From Prochlorococcus sp. AG-442-M23 (GTDB lineage Bacteria > Cyanobacteriota > Cyanobacteriia > PCC-6307 > Cyanobiaceae), in NCBI GenBank assembly GCA_003209655.1, contig QCPW01000001.1, positions 434,001 through 498,000 on the forward strand: 64,000 nt of DNA, written 5' to 3'. Positions 36,013 to 44,745 of this stretch are shown piece after piece. Under the pieces are notes generated by a model, which had not been told where the DNA came from, did no database searches, and saw only the letters and a program-made list of their open reading frames with translations. Made by a program: the position numbers and the translations under genes. Numbering within the stretch: the stretch's first letter is position 1; each line of letters begins with the position of its first letter.

Positions 36013-37083
36013 CTATTTTTTCTGTCCAATTCTATAGCCCGAATAGCCAGATTTTTGCATAATTGAATCGCTCCATTCAAGATTATCAAGATACCAATGA
36101 ATAGTTTTCTTTAAACCATCTTCAAAAGTCATTTTAGGAGTCCAACCTAACTCTTTTTGTATTAAATTTGAATTTATAGCATATCTTTTATCATGCCCCG
36201 GCCTATCTTCAACATTTTTAATGAGATCTGCATGAGGGAATTTACTTGGTTTAACCATATCAAGAATATTACAAATTTGAAGTTGAACCTCTTTATTAGT
36301 TTTCTCTCCAAAACCCCCTATACAGTAACTCTTACCAACTTTTCCTCTTTCAGCCAATAGTAATATAGCTTCTACATGATCTTCGACATATAACCAATCT
36401 CTAATATTTAAACCATCACCATAAAGTGGGATACTTTCTCCTCTAATGCCTTTTAAGATACTTAAAGGAATAAGTTTTTCTGGAAATTGATATGGGCCAA
36501 AATTATTACTGCAATTTGAAATTATAGTAGGCAATCCATAAGTATGATACCAGCTTTGTACTAAGTGATCACTGGATGCTTTGCTAGATGAATATGGACT
36601 GCGGGGGGAATATTTAGTATTTTCGTCAAATTTTCCATTCAACCCTAAAGATCCGAAAACCTCATCTGTGCTTATATGAATAAATCTGAATAATTTTTTT
36701 TTAATATCACTTATTGTTTCCCAATATGCTCTTGAGGCTTCAAGTAAATTAAATGTTCCTATTATGTTACTCTCTATAAAATTTAAAGGGTTATCAATTG
36801 AACGATCAACATGACTTTCAGCTGCTAGATGTATTATCAAATTCGGACTAATTTCTTTTACTACTTTCTCTAATATCTCTTTGTTTCTTAAATCTATTTT
36901 TAAGAATAAATGTCGTAATTTATAATCCTCTGAATCTTTTATCCAAGATAAGTCACTTGCGTAGCCCATTTGATCGAAGTTATAAACAACCCAGTCTTTT
37001 TCTTGTAGCAACTTTCTGATTAAGTTTCCCCCAATAAAGCCAGCTCCTCCTGTAACTATTACTTTATATTTATTTTTTTTCAT
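36013..37083 (-). CDS. rfbB: dTDP-glucose 4,6-dehydratase
   Basis: A 356-aa SDR enzyme that converts dTDP-glucose to dTDP-4-keto-6-deoxyglucose. The NAD loop GGAGFIGGNLIRKLL is at about residues 11-25. The signatures HLAAESHVDRSI, FIHISTDEVFGSL, and active-site SPRSPYSSSKASSDHLV (YxxxK) are complete. The end segment RPGHDKRYAINS is also typical. RfbA lies directly upstream on the same strand (about 85-bp gap), making the two the entry to dTDP-deoxysugars for this cluster. Confidence 0.93.
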   Translation of the reverse strand: MKKNKYKVIVTGGAGFIGGNLIRKLLQEKDWVVYNFDQMGYASDLSWIKDSEDYKLRHLFLKIDLRNKEILEKVVKEISPNLIIHLAAESHVDRSIDNPLNFIESNIIGTFNLLEASRAYWETISDIKKKLFRFIHISTDEVFGSLGLNGKFDENTKYSPRSPYSSSKASSDHLVQSWYHTYGLPTIISNCSNNFGPYQFPEKLIPLSILKGIRGESIPLYGDGLNIRDWLYVEDHVEAILLLAERGKVGKSYCIGGFGEKTNKEVQLQICNILDMVKPSKFPHADLIKNVEDRPGHDKRYAINSNLIQKELGWTPKMTFEDGLKKTIHWYLDNLEWSDSIMQKSGYSGYRIGQKK

Positions 37084-37169
37084 ATGATAATTAAAATTTA
37101 GTGATTATTTTGAAAGTAATTAAATCATAAAAAATATTAACTCAAAGTCGTTATGATTATGATATTTTT

Positions 37170-38042
37170 TTATTTTAGTAAATTTAATAAATAATCTCCG
37201 TATGTACTTTTAGACATTTCTAAGGCTAAATTTTTTAATTGTTTATTATCTATAAAACCTGATTTCCATGCTGTTTCTTCAGGCGATCCAATTTTTAAAC
37301 CCTGTCTTCTTTCTAATGTTCTTATAAAAGTGCCAGCTTCTTGTAGCGAGTCAAATGTTCCAGTATCAAGCCAAGCCATTCCTCTTCCAAGTACTTTCAC
37401 TTTCAAATTTTTTTCAAGGAGATACTTTTTATTAATATCTGTAATTTCCAATTCGTTCCTATTTGAGGGCTTAAGATTTTTAGCGTAATTAATAACTTCA
37501 TTATTATAAAAATAAAGCCCAGTCATTGCATAATTACTTTTTGGATTATTAGGTTTTTCAATGATATCAATAACATTCTTAGTATTTTCATCAAAATAGA
37601 TTATTCCATATCTTGTTGGGTCACTTACAGGATAAGCAAAAACAGTTGCATAATCTTTATCTTTGTTAGCATCATTTAAATCATTTTCAAAATTATTTCC
37701 ATAAAAAAGATTATCACCAAGAATCAATGCAACATTACTATTGCCTATAAATTCCTCTCCTAACAAGAATGCCTGTGCTATGCCTTCTGGCTTAGGCTGA
37801 CTCTTATAATCAATTCTTATTCCCCATTGTTTTCCATCACTAAGGAGACTTTTAAAAGAATCCATATGATATGGAGTACAAATTATCAATATTTCATTTA
37901 TTCCAAAACTCATAAGTGTCGAGAGAGGATAATAAATCATGGGTTTATCATAAATAGGCATCAGTTGCTTGCTTACAGCTTTTGTTAGGGGAGATAATCT
38001 TGTTCCAGCACCTCCTGCAAGAATGATTCCTTTTCTAGTCAT
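37170..38042 (-). CDS. rfbA: Glucose-1-phosphate thymidylyltransferase
   Basis: A 290-aa nucleotidyltransferase making dTDP-glucose from dTTP and glucose-1-phosphate. The nucleotide-binding start ILAGGAGTRLSPLTKAVSKQ (residues 6-25), YDKPMIYYPLSTLM, LILGDNLFYG and IEKPNNPKSNYAMTGLYFY, and AWLDTGTFDSL are all family hallmarks. The length is normal. It is the first gene of the rfbA-rfbB pair and divergent from the SDR gene at 38228. Confidence 0.95.
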   Translation of the reverse strand: MTRKGIILAGGAGTRLSPLTKAVSKQLMPIYDKPMIYYPLSTLMSFGINEILIICTPYHMDSFKSLLSDGKQWGIRIDYKSQPKPEGIAQAFLLGEEFIGNSNVALILGDNLFYGNNFENDLNDANKDKDYATVFAYPVSDPTRYGIIYFDENTKNVIDIIEKPNNPKSNYAMTGLYFYNNEVINYAKNLKPSNRNELEITDINKKYLLEKNLKVKVLGRGMAWLDTGTFDSLQEAGTFIRTLERRQGLKIGSPEETAWKSGFIDNKQLKNLALEMSKSTYGDYLLNLLK

Positions 38043-38227
38043 ACTTTAAATTAAAAAATAATAAATAAAATTATAAATTTTATGAGCTATTTTCATTATA
38101 AGACAAATCCTTTTTTAGAAAATATATAAAAATAATATCCTTAGATTTTAAAATTAAATCTAAAAAATATTAATTTTTTTAATCTAAAGTTATTATAAAA
38201 AGAAGACTAAAGATAAATTAATAAAAA

Positions 38228-39046
38228 ATGAAATTGTCTATTTATGGTTCTACAGGTTTTATAGGAAGTAATTTTTTAAAAATTTATCCAAATAATATTG
38301 AAATTAAAAGAGGTAATTTAAAACCAGAATCGCAAGATATTCTTTATTTTATTTCTACTGTTCATAACTACAATGTATTTGATGATATTACAAAAGATGT
38401 AAAAGTAAATTTAGAATTGCTATGTAAAGTTTTAGAAAATTGTAAATCAAATAATTTTACTTTTAACTTTATAAGTTCTTGGTTTGTATATGGTAAAACA
38501 AATAATTTACCAGTTAATGAAATGCAAAATTGTAATCCAAAAGGCTTTTATTCAATTACAAAAAAATGTGCGGAAGATTTATTAATTTCTTTCTGTAATA
38601 CATTTGGTGTTAAATATAGAATAATTAGATTATGTAATGTCGTTGGGAAAGGTGATAAAGGTGCTTCATCAAAAAAGAATGCGATAACATGGATGATAAA
38701 TAGAATTAAAGAAAATAAACCTGTAGATCTATATGACAAAGGTGAGGTATATAGAGATTATTTACACGTTCATGACGTTTGCAACGCAATAGACTTGATT
38801 TGCAAAAAAGGTAATATAAATGAAATATATAATGTAGGATCAGGTAAACCTACAACTATCAAATATCTTATTGAATTATCTAAGAAAATTACTAATTCAT
38901 CTTCTGAAATTAACTATATAAATCAACCAGCATTTCATGAAAAAGTTCAAAATAAAGATTTTTGGATGGAAAATAAAAAAATAAAAGAACTTGGTTTTAA
39001 TCAAGTAATTTCTTTAGAGCAAATAGTAGAAGAGTTATGTCAATAA
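38228..39046 (+). CDS. NAD-dependent epimerase/dehydratase-type SDR (probable 4-keto sugar reductase)
   Basis: A 272-aa short-chain enzyme. The nucleotide loop is SIYGSTGFIGSNFLKIY (about residues 4-20). The active-site phrases are FISSWFVYGKTNN and NPKGFYSITKKCAEDLL (YxxxK kept). Downstream are YRDYLHVHDVCNAIDL and IYNVGSGKPTTIKYLIEL. Its 3' end is only 3 bp from the convergent ColD-like 3-dehydratase gene. In 3,6-dideoxyhexose pathways a 3-dehydratase is followed by such a reductase (for example CDP-paratose or abequose synthase, or ColC), so I infer that role. Confidence 0.7.
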   Translation: MKLSIYGSTGFIGSNFLKIYPNNIEIKRGNLKPESQDILYFISTVHNYNVFDDITKDVKVNLELLCKVLENCKSNNFTFNFISSWFVYGKTNNLPVNEMQNCNPKGFYSITKKCAEDLLISFCNTFGVKYRIIRLCNVVGKGDKGASSKKNAITWMINRIKENKPVDLYDKGEVYRDYLHVHDVCNAIDLICKKGNINEIYNVGSGKPTTIKYLIELSKKITNSSSEINYINQPAFHEKVQNKDFWMENKKIKELGFNQVISLEQIVEELCQ

Positions 39047-39049
39047 AAC

Positions 39050-40252
39050 TTATAAGTTAATTAAGTTTTTTTCTGCTTCTTTAATCTTATTTATTAAAAA
39101 GTCAAGATTTTCTTTAGGTTGTCTATTATGTGATCCTAATAATATCCCAGATTTCATCACTTCATCGCTTACTTCAAAAGAGCCAAAGCTATCCCACTTA
39201 AACTTTTTGGATACTGGTTGTCTCATAATGTTACCAGTGAAAATTGTTCTGGTTTGTATACCCTCTTTTTCAAGAAATATTTGCATTTCTTTTCTTTTAT
39301 TTGCTAATTTCCCTTGTAATAATAAAGGAAATGCAAGCCATCCAGTTTTTACATTACTATAAGTGCTGGGGATATAGAAATTATCTGAATCATCAAGATT
39401 ATTTTTTAAATAAGAGAAATTTTTAATTCTTTTTTCTATATTGATATTTAATTTTTTCAGTTGAACAAGTGCAAAAGCTGCTGAAAGTTCGGAAGGCAGG
39501 AAATTATACGCAACATCGTCAAATATGTATTTATCGTCATAGTACATGTCATCTATTTTTACATTGAATCTTCTTTCATAGTCTTCAGAATTGGAATATA
39601 GGGAAGATCTTCTTCCCCATCCTCTTAATGAGAGTGCTATATCAAAGTTTTTTTTATCATTGAAACATGTCATTCCTCCAAATCCTGCTCCAGTTATCAC
39701 ATGTGAGGCGTAAAAACTTGTAGTCGAAATATCTGACCAATTTGATAGCGAAGATTTATAGGAATAACCAATTGTATCAGCAGAATCCTCAATTATTTTT
39801 AAATTATTTTCTCTAGCAAAATTATATATTTCTTCCCAATTCGCGACATTACCTATAAGATTTGGAACACAAATAGCTGAAACATTTTCTAAATCAATTT
39901 TTTTTAAAATATCAGTATTCAATTGTAATGTGTTTCTATCTACATCAATAAAGTAAGGTATTAATCCACTTTGAACCAAGGGAGAAACAGTAGTCGAAAA
40001 AGTTAAAGCAGGAGTTATTACCTTTGATCCTTTTTTTAGTTGTAAAGATAATATTCCAATCAAATTTGCTGATGATCCACTGTTTACCATTAGCCCATAT
40101 TTTTTATTAAAAATCTTTGCTACATTATCTTCTAATTCTTTGACTTTAGGTCCATCCATTAAGGCTAATCGACTTTCCTTTAAAACTTTTGTCACTTCGG
40201 AAATTTCTTCATCAGAATAACTAGCTTCTGCATAATATATTTTCTTATTCAT
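39050..40252 (-). CDS. ColD-like NDP-4-keto-6-deoxysugar 3-dehydratase (aminotransferase fold, Lys replaced by His)
   Basis: A 400-aa member of the DegT/DnrJ/EryC1/StrS family. The core has NSGSSANLIGILSL (cofactor phosphate), TPALTFSTTVSPL, IIEDSADTIGYSY, and the cofactor site SFYASHVITGAGFGGM at about residue 185-200. Transaminases have Lys where this protein has His (SFHAxKNIT against SFYASHVIT). This swap is the mark of PMP-dependent 3-dehydratases such as ColD and RfbH/E1. The segment that carries Fe-S cysteines in E1/RfbH here reads WGRRSSLYSNSEDYERRF without Cys, so it resembles ColD. It would remove the 3-hydroxyl of a 4-keto-6-deoxyhexose. Confidence 0.78.
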   Translation of the reverse strand: MNKKIYYAEASYSDEEISEVTKVLKESRLALMDGPKVKELEDNVAKIFNKKYGLMVNSGSSANLIGILSLQLKKGSKVITPALTFSTTVSPLVQSGLIPYFIDVDRNTLQLNTDILKKIDLENVSAICVPNLIGNVANWEEIYNFARENNLKIIEDSADTIGYSYKSSLSNWSDISTTSFYASHVITGAGFGGMTCFNDKKNFDIALSLRGWGRRSSLYSNSEDYERRFNVKIDDMYYDDKYIFDDVAYNFLPSELSAAFALVQLKKLNINIEKRIKNFSYLKNNLDDSDNFYIPSTYSNVKTGWLAFPLLLQGKLANKRKEMQIFLEKEGIQTRTIFTGNIMRQPVSKKFKWDSFGSFEVSDEVMKSGILLGSHNRQPKENLDFLINKIKEAEKNLINL

Positions 40253-40361
40253 GAAGTATAAAAATCAATAATTTCCATTCTATTAAAACACAATATGAAT
40301 AATGATAATATGTTTTCAAAACAACTCTTTTTTTAGGGTAAATAATTAAATTTGTTTTCTA

Positions 40362-41504
40362 ATGTATCAAAAAATTAAAAACAAACTAAGATTTAATAGA
40401 TTTACAAGGAAAATAAGATTTAAAAATAGAATTTCTGCAAGTGAGGCTTGTACTTATTGGCTTAAAAGTAATAAAAATAAATTTATTTATGAGGGCAATA
40501 ATATAAATTCTTTTGAATTGAATATTACTTCAGTTGATAGTAAAGAAATTCCTTTATCTCTTAGTTGGGCAAACCCATTAATAACACGGCCAAGATTTAT
40601 ATATTCTTTGAATAACGTAGTTGTTTCACCTGCCGAATCTCATATTTATTTTTGTGATCTCGACAAATCTTCATCGGATCTTGGGTCAAAGTTTGACTGT
40701 AATAAATTATCTATATTTGATTTTTATAAAAAAAATGAACTTTTAGAGGCGAAAGAAATTCCTGGTAATATTCTTCACCTTGGTATTTCATCTAACCCTT
40801 CAAATTTTTATCATTGGTTACATGAAATATATGCAAGAATAATAAGAATTCAGAAAAACTATAATATTGACAAATTTGATTTTTATATTATGCCTGCATT
40901 GATGCATAAATATCAGAAGGAGGCATTAGATTTGCTAAAAGTTGATTCTAGAAAAATAATAAGTGATAACGCTTTTTATAGATGCACTGGCAACTTAGTT
41001 ACTGCTAATATAGATAATATTGTTTCAGGAATTGATTTAAGAAACTTTTTTTGGGCAAAAAACAACAAACAAATCGATCAATCCAAAAAATATTTTTTAG
41101 ATAGAGACGCTAATAGTGGTTTACAAAAAAGAGAACTTGTTAACTTTGATAAATTTAAATGTAAGTATGAAGAATCAGGATTTGAATTTATAAAACCTGA
41201 GAAAGTCTCATTTGAAAAACAAATTGACTTATTTTTGTCCGCCAAAGGTGTTGTTGGTGTAAACGGATCAGCTTTTAGCTTATCTACTTTAATGAATAAC
41301 GACTCAAAAGTTGTAGAAATATTCCCTAAAAGTTTTGTTGATCCTGCAATCTCAAATATTTGTGCACCTGCAAAGTTGAAATATGGATTTTATATTGAAG
41401 ATTCATATAGACCTCAAAATGAAAACAATTGGGATAGAGATGCAAATGCAAAAATAAATGCTGATTTAATTGATCACGATAAAATAATTAAATTCTTTAA
41501 CTAA
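40362..41504 (+). CDS. Glycosyltransferase family 61-like protein (DUF563)
   Basis: A 380-aa protein with the GT61 landmarks. The central NFYHWLHEIYARIIRI (about residues 147-162) matches the FYHWL start of the domain, and FYIMPALMHKYQKEALDLL follows. The C-terminal part has KYFLDRDANSG, SFEKQIDLFLSAKGVVGVNG and SAFSLSTLMNNDSKVVEIFP, the typical G-x-HG-A-like end in modified form. GT61 enzymes transfer pentoses or GlcNAc to glycans. No membrane segment is seen. It reads away from the 3-dehydratase gene and converges with the ABC exporter gene. Confidence 0.78.
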   Translation: MYQKIKNKLRFNRFTRKIRFKNRISASEACTYWLKSNKNKFIYEGNNINSFELNITSVDSKEIPLSLSWANPLITRPRFIYSLNNVVVSPAESHIYFCDLDKSSSDLGSKFDCNKLSIFDFYKKNELLEAKEIPGNILHLGISSNPSNFYHWLHEIYARIIRIQKNYNIDKFDFYIMPALMHKYQKEALDLLKVDSRKIISDNAFYRCTGNLVTANIDNIVSGIDLRNFFWAKNNKQIDQSKKYFLDRDANSGLQKRELVNFDKFKCKYEESGFEFIKPEKVSFEKQIDLFLSAKGVVGVNGSAFSLSTLMNNDSKVVEIFPKSFVDPAISNICAPAKLKYGFYIEDSYRPQNENNWDRDANAKINADLIDHDKIIKFFN

Positions 41505-41632
41505 CCTAATTCATAAAGGCTAAGATCTATAAGTACTAATTTTGAATAAAATATTTTATTTTTTGAATTGATAAAATAAATAATTACTTTTCTTATTTAT
41601 TTTGAGAAATTAACTATTTAGTAATATTATTT

Positions 41633-43393
41633 TTAGTTTTTTTTGTATTTAGATTTGTATTCATTAATGTTTTGGTACTTAATTAATTTTTTATTTTTTA
41701 TTTCTAGGATATAATCACAATTCTCTAATGTTTGTAATCTATGTGCAATCATAATTACTGTATTTTTAGGATCATTATTAATTATATTCCTCAGAATGTT
41801 TTTTTCAGTTTCTGAATCTACTGAACTCGTTGCCTCATCAAGTATAAGCAAAGAATGTTTTTTATAAAGTGCTCTAGCTATTGCTAATCTCTGTTTTTGG
41901 CCTCCACTTAAGTTAACTCCATTCTCCCCAACAAAAGTTTTAAGTCCGTTTCTAAGAGAATTTATTAGTTCTCGTAACATTGAAATATTAACTACTTTAT
42001 TCAATAAGGAATAGTCGATTCTAGATTTTGATTTTCCAAAAACTATATTTTCTTCAATACTTCTATCTAATAAAAAATAATCTTGAGGAACACTAGATAC
42101 TGATAATCTAAAACGTCGAAAAAGATTAGAGTTCATTTTATTCCCATCTATGAAAATATTGCCAGAATTAGGTTTTATTAAGCCTAACATTATATCTATA
42201 AAAGTTGACTTTCCAGTTCCGGTTTTCCCAACAATACCAATAACTTCTCCTCTCTTTATCTCTAAGTTGATATTTTCTAAAACTTGATTTTCTTTGTATG
42301 AAAAACTAATATTTTCTAATTTAATTTTATTTTTCATTTCAAAAATATTGACTAATTTATCTCTTGAATTATTTTTATATTTTTTAGACTCTTCTAAAAG
42401 TTTTACTACTGAATAGACACTTAATTTTTCTTGTCTTATTGTATATAAAGAACTGAATGTTTTTTGAAAAAGAGGTAACAATTTCTGAAGTCCTAATATA
42501 AAAGCAACACTTTTTGATAAGTAGTTATTAAAGTCAATCCCTGATAAATACATAAATATAATTGATATCACAAGCACTGATAGTATTAATGATTCCATTA
42601 TGTATCTTGGAACCTCTGAGATAGTAGCAGATTTGTTTGAAGCTAAAATATTTTCAATATTGTTTTTATCGTATTCTTTAATAAAAAATTTATGTGAATC
42701 ATCTAAAATTATCTGTCTAATAAAACCTAAAGATTCCTGAACAATTCTTATAATATTTTTTCTAGTTTCAAAAATTATTTTCCCATATAGATCAACATAC
42801 TTTTTTGTAGATATTGATGCAATTAAATAAAATAGAGATGATAAAGTAATAATGAAAAATACAATTCTAAAATCAATAATAAATAATGAGGTAGTAATTC
42901 CTAAAATACTAAGAACAGAAAGACTCATTCTCATAAATTGAGATATTACAACTAGAGAGGAGTCAAGTTGCTGGATCTGAGAACTAATTAATTGACTAGA
43001 ATTTGTACTTAAATGATATTCATAATCGCGATATAAAATTTCTTTATATAATTTCTTACCCAATTCAATTTTTAGATCTCCATTAAAATCATTAATTATT
43101 TTTATAGAAAAAATCTTTATAAATCCAGATAAAAATATTATCATCAAAAATAAAAAAGATATAAATAAAAACAATCTTTCAGTTTGTTGAATATTAAAAA
43201 AATTCGAAGTTTTTCTTAATAAGTCTACTTCTAATATTTTATTTGGATTACTAACAAAAGATATAAAAGGAACCATAATTCCTATCGTCATAAATTCAAA
43301 TAATGAATTTAATAGGATAATTATTGATATAAAAATAAATTTTCTTTTTGTATTTTTATTTAAATATGAAATGAGTTCAAATATTTTAATCAA
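41633..43393 (-). CDS. Second ABC exporter (MsbA/PglK type)
   Basis: A 586-aa TMD-NBD protein. Six hydrophobic segments cover about residues 18-310. The ATPase holds Walker A GKTGTGKST, Q-loop SVPQDYFLLD, signature LSGGQKQR, Walker B LLILDEATSSVDS and switch IAHRL. Segment order and phrases such as EGVNLSGGQ-like NGVNLSGGQKQRLAIARALY make it a paralogue of the exporter at 31227. Having two such exporters in one cluster suggests two substrates, or a heterodimer, in glycan or lipid-linked sugar flipping. It is the last recognisable glycan gene of the region. Confidence 0.82.
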   Translation of the reverse strand: MIKIFELISYLNKNTKRKFIFISIIILLNSLFEFMTIGIMVPFISFVSNPNKILEVDLLRKTSNFFNIQQTERLFLFISFLFLMIIFLSGFIKIFSIKIINDFNGDLKIELGKKLYKEILYRDYEYHLSTNSSQLISSQIQQLDSSLVVISQFMRMSLSVLSILGITTSLFIIDFRIVFFIITLSSLFYLIASISTKKYVDLYGKIIFETRKNIIRIVQESLGFIRQIILDDSHKFFIKEYDKNNIENILASNKSATISEVPRYIMESLILSVLVISIIFMYLSGIDFNNYLSKSVAFILGLQKLLPLFQKTFSSLYTIRQEKLSVYSVVKLLEESKKYKNNSRDKLVNIFEMKNKIKLENISFSYKENQVLENINLEIKRGEVIGIVGKTGTGKSTFIDIMLGLIKPNSGNIFIDGNKMNSNLFRRFRLSVSSVPQDYFLLDRSIEENIVFGKSKSRIDYSLLNKVVNISMLRELINSLRNGLKTFVGENGVNLSGGQKQRLAIARALYKKHSLLILDEATSSVDSETEKNILRNIINNDPKNTVIMIAHRLQTLENCDYILEIKNKKLIKYQNINEYKSKYKKN

Positions 43394-43962
43394 ATACTTA
43401 AGCTTTCTTATCTAAATATATTTTAAGTGAAGTATATTAAATGGCAATATTTCTTCCTTAAAAGAAAATAATCTGATTAAAAAAACCTTATTTTAAAATG
43501 ATCAAAATGTATAAATATACCAAATTTAACTATAAGTAAAAATTTTTTATAACTATAATTTTAGACCTATTAACTTATGTCTAACCTTTTTGCTCACATA
43601 GTTCATGAAATTTCTTATTTTTGTGAAAAGTCCTTTTCTGAAAAAATATTACTAGAATTTTGACCATAAATTTTAATTCAAAAAAAGAAAAAAAATGAAA
43701 GCATTAAGATTTATATTTTATACTTTTTATTTAATAAGTATAAAAGAGGATAGTCTTTATTAATGTTTAAAATATATGGAATAGTTGATTTAAATATTTA
43801 TTGATTATTAAAAAGTGATTTACTTATATTTTAAAATGGTTTTATATAACTAAAAAAATTTTTTTCTAAATACTATTATCAAATTTCTCTAATTAATTTC
43901 ATGTTTTCATTTTTATAGAGAATATATTTTCATTGTTTTACAGATAAATTGTAAAATAATAA
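43394..43962. other. A/T-rich gap at the right edge of the glycan cluster (569 bp)
   Basis: No RNA or repeat is recognised. Two very short plus-strand ORFs exist: 43577-43663 (28 codons, MSNLFAHIVHEISYF...) and one starting near 43694 (22 codons, MKALRFIFYTFYLIS...), the second preceded by an A-rich tract. Neither has an obvious ribosome site. The gap may be a breakpoint of the variable region. Confidence 0.45.
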
Positions 43963-44322
43963 TTAGTCATCCCACATGTCTTGTTTATCTTTTTCGATAC
44001 TATTTTTTTCAAGCAATTCTAATCTATGTTCCTTTGAATCTTCTTCAAAAACTTTTAATCTTTCTTTGTTTTCATATTTTTCTTGAATTTCAAGAATCAT
44101 AATTTCAAATTGATCTCCATAAAAATTAGACATTTCTTTCCATGCTTCCATTTCTTCCTCTTCACCTATTGTGTCATTTATTTGATGGCTGATAATTTCT
44201 AGAACAAATTCTTTCAACTCTTTATGACTCATAGATTCAACTTTTTTCTGAGCATAAATTTCTTTTAGATGTTGGAGCTGTTTTTTAGTTAAATCAGCAT
44301 ATGTAATTGATTTCTGTTTCAT
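43963..44322 (-). CDS. Unrecognised acidic helical protein
   Basis: A 119-aa protein with very high Glu/Lys content. Its sequence is almost entirely predicted helix, with a coiled-coil-like end (FEIMILEIQEKYENKERLKV). It starts MKQKSITYADLTKKQLQHLK. It has no cysteines, signal or membrane segment. I know no family for it. It stands alone, with 423 bp of A/T-rich DNA before rpaA and 569 bp on the other side, and could belong either to the core or to the variable region. Confidence 0.55.
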   Translation of the reverse strand: MKQKSITYADLTKKQLQHLKEIYAQKKVESMSHKELKEFVLEIISHQINDTIGEEEEMEAWKEMSNFYGDQFEIMILEIQEKYENKERLKVFEEDSKEHRLELLEKNSIEKDKQDMWDD

Positions 44323-44745
44323 GAATATTGAGATTGTTCATAACACTTTCATATTAATTATCTTGAAAAAAATATCTATTCACTAAATTTTATAATATTA
44401 ACTTAATGAAAATACTAATTTAAAAAAATAAAGTATTTCAATTTTAACGCTAATAATAATCGGAATTTGATAATGCTAATAATTTTAAAACCCTAAATTT
44501 TGTTAGGATTGTTTTGATTTATTTGCTGATTTACATTGAAATATTAAGCAATTCTTAAATAAATCGAAAGAATTTATAAAATTTAACTTTTATTTTTAGC
44601 GTATTTTTCCTCCAAACAACTTGAAATCACTATTTTTTTTGATTGTAATTACTCATTAATGTTTTTACAGTAAGTCTGCAATAAATACAAATTATTGAGA
44701 GAATCGTATTACAAAAAACTTACTTTAGTTTAAAAGCAAAGAAAT
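44323..44745. other. Long A/T-rich region upstream of rpaA (423 bp)
   Basis: It separates divergent genes and should contain the rpaA promoter and 5' leader. Visible details are two copies of GCTAATAAT (44449-44457 and 44475-44483, 26 bp apart) and a small inverted repeat CCTAA/TTAGG at 44492-44507. No ORF of note. Confidence 0.5.

Noticed and set aside
39050-40252. Calling this an ordinary sugar aminotransferase
   Set aside because: The lysine that must form the PLP Schiff base is replaced by His in the cofactor motif, so transamination is unlikely.
21497-44322. CRISPR array, insertion sequence, integrase or transposase in the variable region
   Set aside because: I looked for regularly spaced repeats, terminal inverted repeats and recombinase or DDE-type motifs and saw none; only the possible tRNA-end remnant supports mobility.
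43394-44745. A second tRNA or a matching attachment site at the right edge of the region
   Set aside because: No TTCGAAT-type T-loop or copy of the tRNA-Asn 3' end could be found by eye there.
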